Origin: Aplidium turbinatum
Lineage: Eukaryota > Chordata > Ascidiacea > Aplousobranchia > Polyclinidae
Direction of reading: 5' to 3'
Assembly (NCBI GenBank): GCA_918807975.1
Contig: OU964924.1
Location: forward strand, 322,501 to 386,500
DNA: 64,000 nucleotides
A program made the position numbers and the translations under genes. This document shows positions 12,001 through 23,400 of this stretch, one piece after another. The notes under the pieces were generated by a model. The model ran no database searches and was not told where the DNA came from. It saw nothing but the letters and a program-made list of their open reading frames with translations. How positions within the stretch are numbered: position 1 is the first letter of the stretch; each line of letters opens with the position of its first letter.

Positions 12001-15000
12001 AGATGTTTTGATGATTACAATCAAGTTTCCCACCACCGCTAATATCATTATAATCCACAAAACAATATGAAAGAATGGGTTTCCAATAAGTTCGGTTTGT
12101 GATGAAATACTTGAGCTTGTGACAAGGCATTCGTCCGTGTAATCGTCACAATCAAAAATTCTATTGAACACTCTGTGAGTTGGAAGAAACTTTTTGTTGT
12201 TGTCACAATAAAAATGGGTCAAAGATGAACAATTCAACTCATCGACCAAATTGTCACAATCTTTGATTAAATTGCATCTGTAAGCATAAAGTGGTAACTA
12301 GAAAGTTTGTTTTGAATTCAATTTTATCTTAATCTACATAAATGTGAAACCTCCAGTTTTCACACGGCCATTCAATTATTATTCCATTCACCTGTCTCCT
12401 GTACAATGATCATGATACACTGGCGATGAAGGATCATTTTCGTCACAATGCTTCAGAAAAGAACAAAATCTTTCATTACTTTCGTCGAAGCAGTTTGCCT
12501 TTTTGTCGCATGCATCTCGAGGAGGCGGCCCGCAACGATTACCGCATCGGCCTTGTAGTTGTGGGTTTGGTTGACCTCTACGCCGAGTGCAATTGTACCA
12601 ATCGCAGTAAGGTGATTCCTCTGAAAGTAAAACACTCAATGAAGTTAATTCGCGATAAGAAATCGCCATTATTACACGGCACGGAAGAGAAAGTGGGGAT
12701 CTGAAAAGCGCGGAGTGCTTCTTTTATCATTCAACTGCAGCTATAGACAGTTGTGAAGTTACGTCACTCTTCAAAAGTTTCTTCTTAAACGTCCAAGAGC
12801 CCAGCTCACTTTTTGGTGTCATTCCAAGTGGCATCAACCCTCTGATGAACTGCCTCTTTTGAAACACCAATAACTCTAGCCATACTAATTACAGAATTCC
12901 ACTTTTCTAATAAAGTCAAGGCACAAAATTGTTCTTCCGTTTGCATATTTTTTTTCAACTCATTTGGGTGTTTGATAAAAAAATTTAAGTCCTCAAAATT
13001 TCAGGAAAATGAAAGTAATAATCCGATTTCACCGACCTGCTTATTCACCGCCATGCGGCTCATTACCAGGCACTCAGAGCAATGGCTGTGAGGTGATGAC
13101 AAGCAGGGCAGCCTATTATGATGTAACTATAAGCATTTTTGTGACGTCATGCTTATGGTGGGAATAGTAACACACACATACGGAGTTTTTATGTAAAGAT
13201 TTCTTTACCGGCAGTGTATGTACGAAGATCACGATTTAAACACAAAGCTCGTAGCAAATTTTAGGAAAACTGAACTTTTTAAGCTTTTTCGCACACATTA
13301 AGATATAACGCTAAAAATAATTGATAAAAGTATATTTCTCGAAATCAACAAAAGAAAGCTTAGCTTACATCTCAAACATCTTATAACCTATTTTTGTCAA
13401 CAACATTCGCCAAGTAAACGATTTGTTGCTTCATTTGAACAATACCGGTTATTCCTGTTAGTTTCGCATACTTGTAGAGGCTCTTGACACAGGGCTGGTT
13501 ACCGAGATTAATAGAGTGAAGTTTCCGATTGTTGAAGTCTTGTTGCCGGAGAATTATTCCATCTACTAGGTGCCGCTGAATGAAGAGCAGTCCTCAGAAT
13601 GCGTTGCTCAAGCGCACACCCAGAGAGTCGAACCAGCGCCGTTTGATCTTGAAGCTTCTTCGTTTATGAAGTCACGCTCTAACCAACTGAGCTATAGGGG
13701 TAGAGCTTTTTATTTCCAGAATACTGTCTTCTTTTAGTTAGAATTTACTAAATAAATTTGATTTTTATCATTTATTGAAATTATCAATGTCTGCAACTCA
13801 CCAAGGCAGCCAGCTCCACATTCATCCTCACCATCCTTGCATTCGAAACGTCCATTGCATTTTGTGGCGTTGATACGATCAAAACTATTCGAACTAAAAT
13901 TAAGAGAGACAACGAATCAAACGATCGAAAGTCGCAAGGTTATTACTCCCACCAAAAGTAGTCGCATAATGTTCACTGTATTTTTTATCAAGTAGTTTCA
14001 TTTCAACAAGAGTGGATACAAATGCTACAAGACAGGAAAACTTTTAAGAACTTGGTTTGCAAAATATTGAAACTTGTACAATTCCAACTGTGTTTGAAAA
14101 TCTTCCAAATATAATATGTCTTCTCCATTAACTTAAAGGTCAGAGAATGCTACCTCAGCATCTAGACTTAACATGATGTAACAACGTTGCTCACAATCTG
14201 TTGCTGAAATGTTTGAGATCATGTCCACATCGAAGTGAGATTGAAGAAAGACACAAGAAAAAACAAACAGTTGAAATATTAACATATCTATATTCTTCAT
14301 CCTCAAATTTACTTCATACCCTATTTTAGGCTAATAAACGTTAAAGAGATGTTTGGTTAGTTCTAATCAACTTGATTGGTTCCAAATAGGAATTTATACA
14401 ACTCAGAAACGTGCCTGGGATTACTTCCAGTTATGTCCATGTAATCAACGACACGACGTTAAGTTTATGGGTACTCAAAACTGTGAAAAAAACTTTGGTC
14501 GTAGGCTATTTCAAAAACTAGAGTCAATTCGAAAACAACTAGTGCATTATTGGAATAAGAAGCCTCGAAATAACCTAAAACAACTCTTACATGCAATGCC
14601 TTTTAAAAAAAAATTTGTTGGCCAGTGTTATTTAATTAAAGCTTTGGTAGAGAGTTTGCTTTGTTGAACGATAGAGAAATAAAACAGAGTAACTTTAGCG
14701 GGTTTAACATGATGTATTACGTACACAAATATAACATAATTAGAATAAACTCAAACGTTTTCGACACGTACGTGTGTCTTCTTCAAGAATTACATAAATC
14801 TGCAATATACATAAAATGAAAATTATAAAGTAAATTTGACTTTGCACTATAACTGTAACTGTATACTAACGACACTATGGGAAACAGATCACATGAGGTG
14901 TAAACTACAGGCATTTGGCAAACAATTAGAACACACACAAAAGGAACGATGAGCCACAGGCGAATAACTGCCGGTTGAGAGATGGATTGTTACGTTTGAT

Positions 15001-18000
15001 TCTTAAGGCTTCCATGATCTTAGTCTGAAAATCAGATCTGCCTTGAGAGATGATTTTAAATTGGTCGATAAGTGCACGTTTCGCAAGAGGCGATGTGCTC
15101 TTTAATTCCACTTTTGGTTGTTAATTTTGGGTTTAAGTGCTCCTCAGCCCTTGTCAACAAATGTCTGGTTGACATACCAATGTATGTCTGGTTTGCGTCA
15201 CGCAAACAACTAAATTTATACACAAAATTCGAAGAAAGAGCAAAGGGGGTAGGCGACTTCAGTTGAAAATATTGGTGCACTTTAAATGTTTTATATACAG
15301 GATGAATGTCACATGAAAATTTCTTTTTTATAAGTTTAACTAGTTTTTTTGCAAAGCTTGTTGAATCTTTTCCTAAAAAAGGTCATACTAATAAAATAAT
15401 TAAAATCTACTTCTTCAGGCGTGTCTTTTGGTTCATCAGCCATGAAGGTGAAGACTTCATTGAAAAAGTGAGAAGGATATCCATTTAAATGAAACATGTT
15501 TTTCAGTTTCTTGATTTCTTTCTGAAACAACTGATTATCAGAACACACCAAACGAGCACGAGATAACAGACACAAGATTAAACCAGATTTCCATTTGTTA
15601 GGGCATAGAGCGCAGTGTTGTACGTTGACGCCGTCAATTTGACGGCGTCATTTGAGGGCGTCAACTTTTTGTCGACGCTGAGGCTAACGCCGTCAGTTTA
15701 TATTTAGTTGACGGAAGTGATAGCGCCGTCAACTACTTTGCAGATTTTAAGCGTCACGCTCTATGCGTCATTTTTATTTTCATGTAAGATCTCGTTTCAC
15801 AATGAAAGTTTCCCAATGTATTCTGGCCAGCGCGACTCATCCGAATTATCGGCTTTCGCCTTGGTTGGAATGGCTACTTGGAATACAAGCGGAAGAAATT
15901 CTCCAAATGGTGATCAGTGATCACTCATATCGTGATCAGCATCGAAAAGGAGAGATCAGAGAGAGAAAGCAAAAAATCAATGAATGTCATCGCGGAGGTT
16001 GAAGGTACTTTATTTTAAGAGCTCCTGAGATGCCCCTGGAAAGAGCGATGTTGGTGCAGTGGACCTCATTAAAAGATTTATTGACCATATGCTAAACAAT
16101 TACAACTCGCTTGGAACAGTGATACCTTTGAGTAAACGTTTTCAAGGCTTGTTTTTGAAATACAACACACCAATACCATCCAGCACTGCTGTGGAACGCA
16201 TGTTTTCACTTGGAAAGGACATTATGCCTCCCAAAACGCAGCAGATTCTCAGACAAACGTTTTGAAATGCTTGTGTTTCTACAAGGAAATAATTAATAGG
16301 CTAAGCAGCTAATTACAATGCAGTCACAAAACATAGCCTAATATCTTACCTGCTCTTTATTTATAGCTATTGTTACTTGTTAGCCTAAACTTGGTTGAAA
16401 TACTTCCGTCTTGTGAGACCCTGGCTAAAATAGCGCTAAACATTAGTGCTGACGCCGTCAATTTCTTTAAGAGCTGACGCAATACTTTACGCCGTGAAGG
16501 TTTTAAGCAATTCGTGCTGACGCCGTAAATTTATTTTATTGACGCGTACAACACTGATAGAGCGTTATAATTAAAAAGCAAGCCAGTGTTGGTAGGTTTT
16601 CGCCGAATCCAGGTGTCAAACGAATTGTGTTTAATTTCAATTTTAATTTCGGACTTAAACCCAAATTTAGCAACCAAAAGTGGAATTAAAGAGCACATCG
16701 CCTCTTGTGAAACGTGCACTGACAATGTCTCGATCGTCCAATTTAAAATCATCTCTCGAGGCAGATCTGATTTTCAGACTAAGATCATGGAAGCCTTAAG
16801 AATTAAACGTAACAATCCATCTCTCAACCGGCAGTTATTCGCCTGTGCCTCATCGTTCCTTTTGTGTGTGTTCTAATTGTTTGTCAAATGCCTGTAGTTT
16901 ACACCTCATGTGATCTGTTTCCCATCGTATAATTTACTCGTAATCATTCCTGTATTACTTGTTCAGTTTGTGCTTTTCAGTCTGGAGTGTCGTTAGTATA
17001 CAGTTAGTCAGTTACAGTTATAGTGCAAAGTCAAATTTACCTTATAACTTTCATTTTATGTATAATTATTGCAGATTTATGTAATTCCTGATGAGGACAC
17101 ACGTACGTGTCGAAAACGTTTGAGGTTATTTTAATTATGTTATATTTCTGTTATTTAATTGATTGAAAATTTTTAACAGAAGGGTTTAAAATCATTTTTC
17201 TACCTTGCACATTCAGTTGTTGCAACTTTACAATCAGGAGTATTTTTGCACCGCGTTTCATCAGTTCCATCAGGACAGTCGTTAGAGCCATCACATATTT
17301 GATGAACATCAATGCATTTGTTGCCTAACACACATGGAATTTCGCTTCGGGAGCAGTTGTTATCACGAAGCAAAGGATCGCAAATCTCGCTGGTAAATTG
17401 TCTCTCGCATAAACATTCGTCCGATAAGTCAGCGCAATCAAACACAGTGTCGCACACTTGCTGACGTTGTATAATTGTTCCATCAAGACAAGGCCAGCAT
17501 TTGGAAATGTTTAAGATTGGCTTCCCATCTACATTGAAGGTAAAACAATCATCTTCATTGTTAAAACAAACTGAAGGTCTTTTATCAAAGCTGCTTGATC
17601 TTGGTAGCATAGATTGTTGTGGAACAATGCATCGATACGGAACAGCTGTAGAATTTTGAATTTGATGGCCTATAACAGAAGGAATACCATTACACTTGAA
17701 ACCAAATCCAAATTGTTTTTCATCTGATTCATCAGGACAATCAGCATTCCCATCACATAACCAAATTAAAGGCCAGCACCGGGATCCGTCATCGCAGGGA
17801 AAATAGTTGCGCCTGACTGAATCAGTACAATTGAGTTCATCGAAGCAAAAGGGGCAGTTTACAAAACCATCACACCTCTGTTCTTCTGTGAAATGATAAT
17901 CATAATATTGACATGAATTGTTGAACAGACTTCCCGGTGAAGTCCGGCACCAGTACTCATCTGACCCATCTTCACACTCATAAGTTCCTGAGCAATCCGA

Positions 18001-18114
18001 GTGGCTCGGAATACTTTGTCCAGTGAGGCATTGAAACCCACCAATGGTTACCATCAAGTTAACAAACACCAAACATCCAGTTAAAAACTTAAACAAAATC
18101 ATAACACTAGTCAT
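8753..18114 (-). CDS. LDLa-repeat G-protein-coupled receptor (GRL101/LGR-like), six exons
   Basis: Seen: six minus-strand exons, 18114-17204, 13893-13802, 12620-12392, 12277-11339, 9955-9822 and 9057-8753, have AG/GT borders and join without a phase error into 869 codons plus stop. The product starts with a hydrophobic signal peptide (residues 1-26). About 8-9 cysteine-rich LDLa-type repeats follow to residue 461, with typical C-D-x(4)-D-C and SDE/DE endings. Seven membrane segments then span about 478-846: GN in TM1 (494-495), LAVSD in TM2 (531-535), SYR in the DRY position (592-594), FLCWIP in TM6 and NPWIY in TM7 (840-844). Family knowledge: LDLa-bearing rhodopsin-type receptors (snail GRL101, LGR/relaxin receptors) sit in the plasma membrane and signal through G proteins. 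Odd: no leucine-rich repeats, and the acidic residue before the DRY-position arginine is replaced by Ser-Tyr. Ligand unknown. A possible poly(A) signal lies at 8425-8420. Confidence 0.9.
9375..9691 (-). repeat. Full-length tRNA-derived SINE in receptor intron 5
   Basis: Read on the minus strand: tRNA-like head with A box tggccgagtggttagcgcg and B box gttcgactcc, a ~210-bp body, and an A-rich tail containing aaaacaaaac. The copy at 45547-45850 is colinear and closely similar over its whole length. The two apparent open frames with VLPITRNRSLGRGN are simply SINE sequence. Confidence 0.88.
9822..9955 (-). CDS. Receptor exon 5: TM5
   Basis: A 134-base exon with acceptor TATCAG and donor GTAATG. 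It encodes TM5 (about 735-759, rich in F, M, Y) and the start of the third cytoplasmic loop. Phase matches both neighbours. Confidence 0.9.
10040..10560 (+). mobile_element. Penelope-like element 3' fragment (GIY-YIG) in receptor intron 4
   Basis: The frame 10074-10343 reads GMSTRHLATRVREHL, SAIKDHIFDCQKC, ...YEALLIKSYNPRLNTQLF: the GIY-YIG endonuclease domain at the C-terminus of Penelope-like proteins, missing its first strand. The 3' end carries tggccgaaaacgtttg, matching the cgaaaacgtttgag tail of the copies in intron 1. Strongly 5'-truncated. Confidence 0.85.
10788..10880. repeat. Short AT-rich minisatellite (ataatatgaag)
   Basis: Three near-perfect copies of a 15-bp unit (gataataatatgaa) followed by degenerate tatgaaaa units. 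In receptor intron 4. Confidence 0.7.
11339..12277 (-). CDS. Receptor exon 4: last LDLa repeats and TM1-TM4
   Basis: A 939-base exon coding residues 411-723. It holds two LDLa-type units (to C461), a short linker, TM1 to TM4 and a long second extracellular loop (about 635-734, completed by exon 5). It ends at CCAAG before GTACGTAT. The acceptor TTACAG sits only 114 bases downstream of the exon 3 donor, the shortest intron of the gene. Confidence 0.92.
12392..12620 (-). CDS. Receptor exon 3: LDLa-type repeats
   Basis: A 229-base exon with acceptor TTTCAG and donor GTGAAT. It enters in phase 1 and leaves in phase 2. It encodes cysteine-rich sequence including DKKANCFDESNERFC, an LDLa ending, and the first half of a further repeat completed by exon 4 (CTGDR-CNLIKDCDN). 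Confidence 0.87.
13446..13700 (-). repeat. tRNA-derived SINE in receptor intron 2
   Basis: On the minus strand the head reads tatagctcagttggttagag (A box) and ggttcgactc (B box), then gcgcttgagcaacgca, a second segment ending ctcttgacacagg in complement, and tttcgcatac near the 3' end. Same family as the pieces at 431-720 and 1258-1405; a different family from 9375-9691. Confidence 0.8.
13802..13893 (-). CDS. Receptor exon 2: single LDLa repeat
   Basis: A 92-base exon between an AG acceptor (13894-13895) and a GTGAGT donor (13801 downward). It completes the split codon of exon 1 and encodes one LDLa core, with the tail KCNGRFECKDGEDEC. It was found by matching reading phase and domain spacing, since no long open frame marks it. 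Confidence 0.85.
14722..16650 (-). mobile_element. Penelope-like element, minus copy, split by a hAT
   Basis: Minus-strand frames read, from high to low coordinates: DTWIRRKPTNTGLLFNYNAL (end of the polymerase region, 16570-16650), then after the hAT insertion CLLSRARLVCSDNQLFQKEI, FHLNGYPSHF, VYKFSCLRDANQTYIGMSTR (GIY-YIG start) and EALRIKRNNPSLNRQLFACG. The 3' end carries the complement of cgaaaacgtttgag at about 14750. The element is 5'-truncated and has more than one reading-frame break. It meets a plus-strand copy head to head at about 16650. Confidence 0.87.
15613..16556 (+). mobile_element. hAT element with transposase C-terminus, inside Penelope copy
   Basis: Ends cagtgttgtacgttgacgcc and ttgacgcgtacaacactg are inverted; flanks are a perfect 8-bp duplication atagagcg (15605-15612, 16557-16564). 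The frame 16059-16265 reads FLKYNTPIPSSTAVERMFSL, the hATC dimerisation motif of hAT transposases; a frame change near 16230 separates it from the expected end (SDKRFEMLVFLQGN). Subterminal copies of gacgccgtcaa occur at both ends. A deleted derivative, 944 bp. Confidence 0.9.
16651..17144 (+). mobile_element. Penelope-like element, plus copy, head to head with the minus copy
   Basis: Reads TKSGIKEHIASCETCT, then QFKIISRGRSDFQTKIMEAL and RIKRNNPSLNRQLFACA on the plus strand, followed by the same 3' UTR as the minus copy (gcctgtagtttacacctcatg, cgtgtcgaaaacgtttgagg). Starts inside the GIY-YIG domain, so 5'-truncated. Together with 14722-16650 it forms a large inverted repeat in receptor intron 1. 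Confidence 0.85.
17204..18114 (-). CDS. Receptor exon 1: signal peptide and five LDLa-type repeats
   Basis: Encodes residues 1-303 plus two bases. Two in-frame ATGs (codons 1 and 5) precede the hydrophobic stretch, so the start is the first or the fifth codon. LDLa-type units lie near residues 29-56, 68-96, 107-141, 206-236 and 261-289; the first two look degenerate. The donor GTAGAAA follows GCAAG at 17204. Several N-x-S/T sites suggest an extracellular glycoprotein. Confidence 0.9.
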
Positions 18115-19082
18115 AAATTTGAAACCAACTTTCTAGCGCATGAACAAAAAAGATTGTTTTTAGGATAAATTTGGGTCGCCAAGTCTAAAAATGAGGTCCG
18201 TTTTCTCTTGTCAAATCTGTTTTGTTTTTGTTTTTTTATTGCAGCCATCACAAGTTAACCCTTTAATGACCAGTGACACTTATACTTACCACAAATTAGA
18301 TCTGCTCAAATATGAATAGCCTATACTTTTACATTCTTTAGCCTCTTGCAATGATTCTCGTGGGTTTGAACATGAGAAATCCGAAAATGACAACTATTTT
18401 GCTCTCAGATGATTGGATACTTTGGCTTAAGAGCCTTAAACGTTTTTATCTGTTGTTTTTTTTTTTTTTTTTGTTAAAGTCAACCATATTTGACCTGATA
18501 AAGCCATGATCCTGGCGGTGGAACTCTATATTTCAACAGAAAACATTTTCATTAAATGCCCCTTTTGATAGCTCACTAGTGAAAATCAATTTTTGGATGT
18601 TTAGCATGATTTTGGGAAGTGCGAAGGGAATTAAGGGGAAGCATTTATCGCCACTGGTGGTAAAAAAGTACCTTACCTATTTCAAGCAACATACAGTATA
18701 CACATCTTTTGAAATTTCTCAATGGGTTTAATCTAACAGAAAAAGGTCTGACATTTTCTCTCTTTTTTCTGTTTCGAAAACCTATCTCGAACTTATTGTC
18801 TCGAAAACCTCCAAAACCCCTCAAACAACCACCCGAGAAAATGGAACAAAGTGGAAATGGTCGTTGAGTAGTTGTCACGTGATAAATGTTTACTGATCCG
18901 GGTCCGGCAGAAATTACTAAACTAAACCACCGTTGCCTACGGGTGATACCATGCACAGCCTGGAAACTCATCGCACTCCTGAGGCTGACTCGTTGGTTGA
19001 GAATGTCTTACTTTGACTTGTCTCGGGTCTGGTTTCATGACATGATGCTTAAAACGTTTCAAATCTGTGATTGTTGGTAATG
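18115..19082. other. Upstream flank of the receptor gene, nothing recognised
   Basis: No coding sequence or clear TATA box found. A T-run lies near 18456-18471. ttaaccctttaatgacc at 18255 resembles a piggyBac-type TTAACCC end but has no partner. Confidence 0.4.
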
Positions 19083-19090
19083 CTCCACAC

Positions 19091-19624
19091 CAGGGGTGGC
19101 CCACTTTTTACCCAATGGGATCGACTAGAACATTTTTTAATTACTAGATCGCCCGGTCTGTGATAAAGTCACTGAGCAACTTTTTTGTTGTAACACTTTT
19201 ACTGTAAATGGATTCACATTTATCACACCTTTACCACCGTCAGCACTGAGAAGTAAGCTATGTTCATGTTTTATTTAATTTAGTACGATAGATTAAGCTA
19301 GGTTAGACTGCAATAAATGCACGTAACTACCCTTCTAAAAAATGACTAGCCTCATCTTTTATAGCAAGCAGCAATAAACTGGAAAGTTGCTGCTACGGTA
19401 GAAGTGTGTGACAGATATTATAGTTTTATACCTACACTAAAGCCCAGATTGAATTTATGCAACCAAGTAAATCGCCTGAGTTCATCGACAAATTTTCTCT
19501 CAGGAAAATTGATTAAAAAAATGCTCTTTTTTAGAAATCTTGTCAACACAAAACTTGACGTGATCGACAAGTTGAGACTTCTCGATCGACCGGTCGATCT
19601 CGGTTGACGTGTTGGCCACCTCTG
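19091..19624. mobile_element. 534-bp hAT element (non-autonomous)
   Basis: Left end caggggtggcccac and right end gttggccacctctg are inverted. Direct repeats ctccacac (19083-19090) and cttcacac (19625-19632) agree in 7 of 8 bases. Internal ggatcgac / gatcgaccggtcgatc motifs near both ends. No transposase. Confidence 0.82.
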
Positions 19625-19632
19625 CTTCACAC

Positions 19633-20491
19633 CAACAATTCACATTAGTTGTATTCGGCCTCAATTTTAGAAACAGTGCTTCAGAAATGTAACTGAGCAC
19701 TAAACAGAACGCGACTGTTCAAACTAATTCATCTACACTCTACTCTTTACATACTTGTAAGCCTAGCTCCATTTCTTGATGGTGCATTATACTGAATTAA
19801 GGTTAAACTCTAAAATCGAGGCCAAGCACAACTGATGTTGGGGTGGAGCATACAACAGTCACAGATTTGACAACTATTTTGAAACATTAAGTTAATTACA
19901 AAAAGCCTGTCTGTCGAGTCGAGTGAGTTTCAAAAGGATCTTTATTTCGAAAATCTGGCTTTAAAAAGTCAAACTGACATTCATGTTTTCGTCAATTCCG
20001 TGAAAGAGCTTGCAAAATTTACAAAGTGGATATGGTTGCTCATCTTTTCGTCTCGTCATCTAGTCACGACTCGAGTGGGAAATTGAATCTGGTGACGTCT
20101 GACAAACAGTTAACTCTGATGATTAGTGTCAACATTGTAAAACATCGCAGAAACGTTAGAAAAATGTAGGTTTTACGTCTTGGTGTTTTCCGCTTCACAA
20201 ACCTACAAGATTACATCATTAAATTTGCTGCTGCGTTGATCTCATGATTGTGGAGAATCACTGGAGCCCTCGCTACAGACGTATCTCGCAAAGATTGATA
20301 GCCTAGGAAAATGATGCGTTTGTTAAAAATCGTATGTCATCATTTATAAACGAAAAAAAATCGCATCTGCATGAAAGAGTTTCCCCACACGCAGGATAGT
20401 GTTCACTTACAATATTCATAAAGTTGCATAAGGGTGCATGAAGTGGTATAGTGCTTACTGTACAACACTCTCTAATAACTATCTACAGTAG
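19633..20491. other. No feature recognised
   Basis: AT-rich sequence with no frame, repeat or RNA motif I can name. Confidence 0.35.
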
Positions 20492-20495
20492 TTAA

Positions 20496-23400
20496 CCATT
20501 TGCTTTTCAACCTTTTCTCGCAAGTTAACTGCTTAAGAAGGGGGGAGGGGGCGTTTTTGGACCAAATTCAACCAGCTTTTACGTGTGGCCTGCTGGGTTT
20601 TTTTTTTTTTTTTGAACAGAATTTGTACTAATGTGTAGAAAAATCACTTGTCTATAAGTTTGAAAAGGTAATATTCTGACATCTTGTATGTTTAACTTGA
20701 TATTTCAGTTTTTGCAAAGATACCCAAAAACGATTATTTTGCTTTATCTTGCCGCCTTTTAATTACCTTTCTAATCCAATTTTACGCAAAAGCGCTGCAA
20801 AATAACAAGCCCGCTCCAATGCAATGCGGAGTGTGTGTGCCAGTGTATTATATTAGATAGCTTTGCGTGAGAATCTTACATCGTGCTTTACTTCTGAAAT
20901 CTTCGATGCAAGAAACCCATAAATATTTTACTAGTTGGGAAATCTGGCATTCTTTGCATTATGTTACAATGTAAACGATGACTGAAATTTACAATGACGG
21001 TTTACATTGTTGTGCAATGCAACAATGACCAACTACATCGACCTGATATCAATGGTTTCTATCGTTTTCAATACCGTATCTAATTGAAACAAAATTGCAT
21101 TTGTTTTTCATAATAGGCCAATGCTTGCCGACACTCATAATTTCTATTCTTTATGGAACCAAGCATCCCTTAGCAATAGTACTTAAACTATTGATTTTTT
21201 GTTGTTGTGTGGCTTTAGCTTACAATCATGGAAAATTGAGAGACCACAAAGCAATTGGGTTAAAAAACACTAATCAATCCCAATTATCCTACTTTGTTGT
21301 CCATGATATTGCTATGTAGAAAACGAAACTTGTACAGTACGTCACGTAATAATTTGAAACCTTTTTTTCAACGCGATTTAGCAAAATTTCAATATTATGG
21401 AAACGAAAAGAGCGAGTTTTCTATTATTCAAACATATCCTGCACACATAAAACGTAGCCTAGTTGAATCTTTATGGCAATACTGGCAATCTGACATGTGG
21501 AGTAAAGAAAGCTATCACATTGTGTTTAGGCTACATCATTTAGGTAATGTGTATTTTTTAATAAATTGTAGGAATTCTGTAGGAAAATCAACGTTATAAG
21601 ATCATAAAAGTACAAAAAATAAGCATAAAATGAAGGTTGTTATATAATTTCGTATCAAAAGCTATTCATAGCTATATCCATTAGTGAAAATGTGATGTAA
21701 CAATGACAAAAAGTAAATGATCATCGAGTTTGGTATCTGTCTACCACCTAAAAGACACGGTGCAAAGTATCAACCTTGAATTTCTAAAAACCGAAAGCCT
21801 CCTATATATCGCTAATTAGGTTACATTGATTGCAGTTCCACGATGGATTATCTCATATTCTAAATGTTTTTTTTACGCAAGCATGAACCCCTGAAAGTTG
21901 GTCTTCACCCATTTCTTTGTTTGAAAGAAGACTACATTTTATGTTTTGCAAACACTACTGATATGAGAATGTAATTTCGAATAAAATGATATGATACAAG
22001 GCTTTCTGTAACGACAGCACAAAAAAAACTTTATCAGAGACAACAATTTCATAATTGATCTGCCAATAGGCCTACATGAATAAAGAACACGTTGCTGGAA
22101 GTTTTTATAGCTAGGATACATCAAGCCTTCAAATCTAATCAGGCACACTTACGGCAAGTTTTGCTCATTTCATAAAATTTTGATTTATATTGGTTTTACA
22201 TGTCTTTCGTACAGTAACGTATTGTCTACAACAGCAATGGATATTTGTTGGATCAAACTTCTACTGTTTTCAATAATTTGTATGTGAGCATTTGGTGGTG
22301 GACACCCCATAAACATTGGCTCGTGAAAACACGTAAAAAACACGTGAAATTCTGGGGGAACTCGTGTAATACTGGGGTACGTTCTTTTTACACCACTTTA
22401 ACACGTAATTAACACGAGTTTTTTTACACATGTCATCATTTGCAATAATGCTTTATATCATATTTGAAGTAAGTTTTTCAACTCTAGAATATCAATTGAT
22501 ACGTTTTATGTTAATATCTTTGAAAAATCTTTGCAGTTGCATATTCACTTGTTTCTGCATACTCACGTGTTTTTAACGTGTTATACTCGTGTTTTTTACA
22601 TGCCAGTACCAAGTTTGTTTCATCTTGTTTTTTCGTTTAAAATAATTTTTCAATTCTAGAATATCAATTGATACGTTTTATGTTAATATCTTTAAAAAAT
22701 TTCTCCAATTGCATACTCATTTTTTTCTGCATACTCACGTGTTTTTAACGAGTTATACACGTGTTTTTTACACGCCAGTACCAAGTTTGTTTCATCTTGT
22801 TTGTCTCGTTTAAAATAATTTTTCTACTCTAGTAGGCTATTTGATACGTTTTATGTTAATACTTTTAAAAAATTTCTCCAATTGCGTATCTATTTTTTTC
22901 TGCATACTCACGTGTTTTTAACGTGTTATACACGTGTTTTTACACGCCAGTACCAAGTTTGTTTCATCTTGTTTTTCTCGTTTAAAATAATTTTTCAACT
23001 CTAGTAGGCTTTTTGATACGTTTTATGTTAATATCTTTAAAAAAATTCTCCAATTGCGTATTCATTTTTTTCTGCATACTCACGTGTTTTTAACGTGTTA
23101 TACACGTGTTTTTTACACGCCAGTAGCAAGTTCGTTTTATCTTGTTTTTCTCGTTTAAAGTAATTTTTAAACTCTAGTAAGCTATTTCCTATTTGATGCG
23201 TTTTATGTTAATATCTTTAAAAAATCTCTGCAGTTGCATATTCACTTTTTTCTGTATACTCACGTGTTTTTATTGTGTTATACACGTGTTTTTACACGCC
23301 AGTACCAAGTTTGTTTTATCTTGTTTTTCTCGTTTAAAGTAATATTTCAACTCTAGTAGGCTATTTGATGTGTTTTATGTTAATATCTTTAAAAAATTTC

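Noticed and set aside
14353-14667. 104-codon open frame in receptor intron 1
   Set aside because: No recognisable motif and no supporting signals; probably chance.
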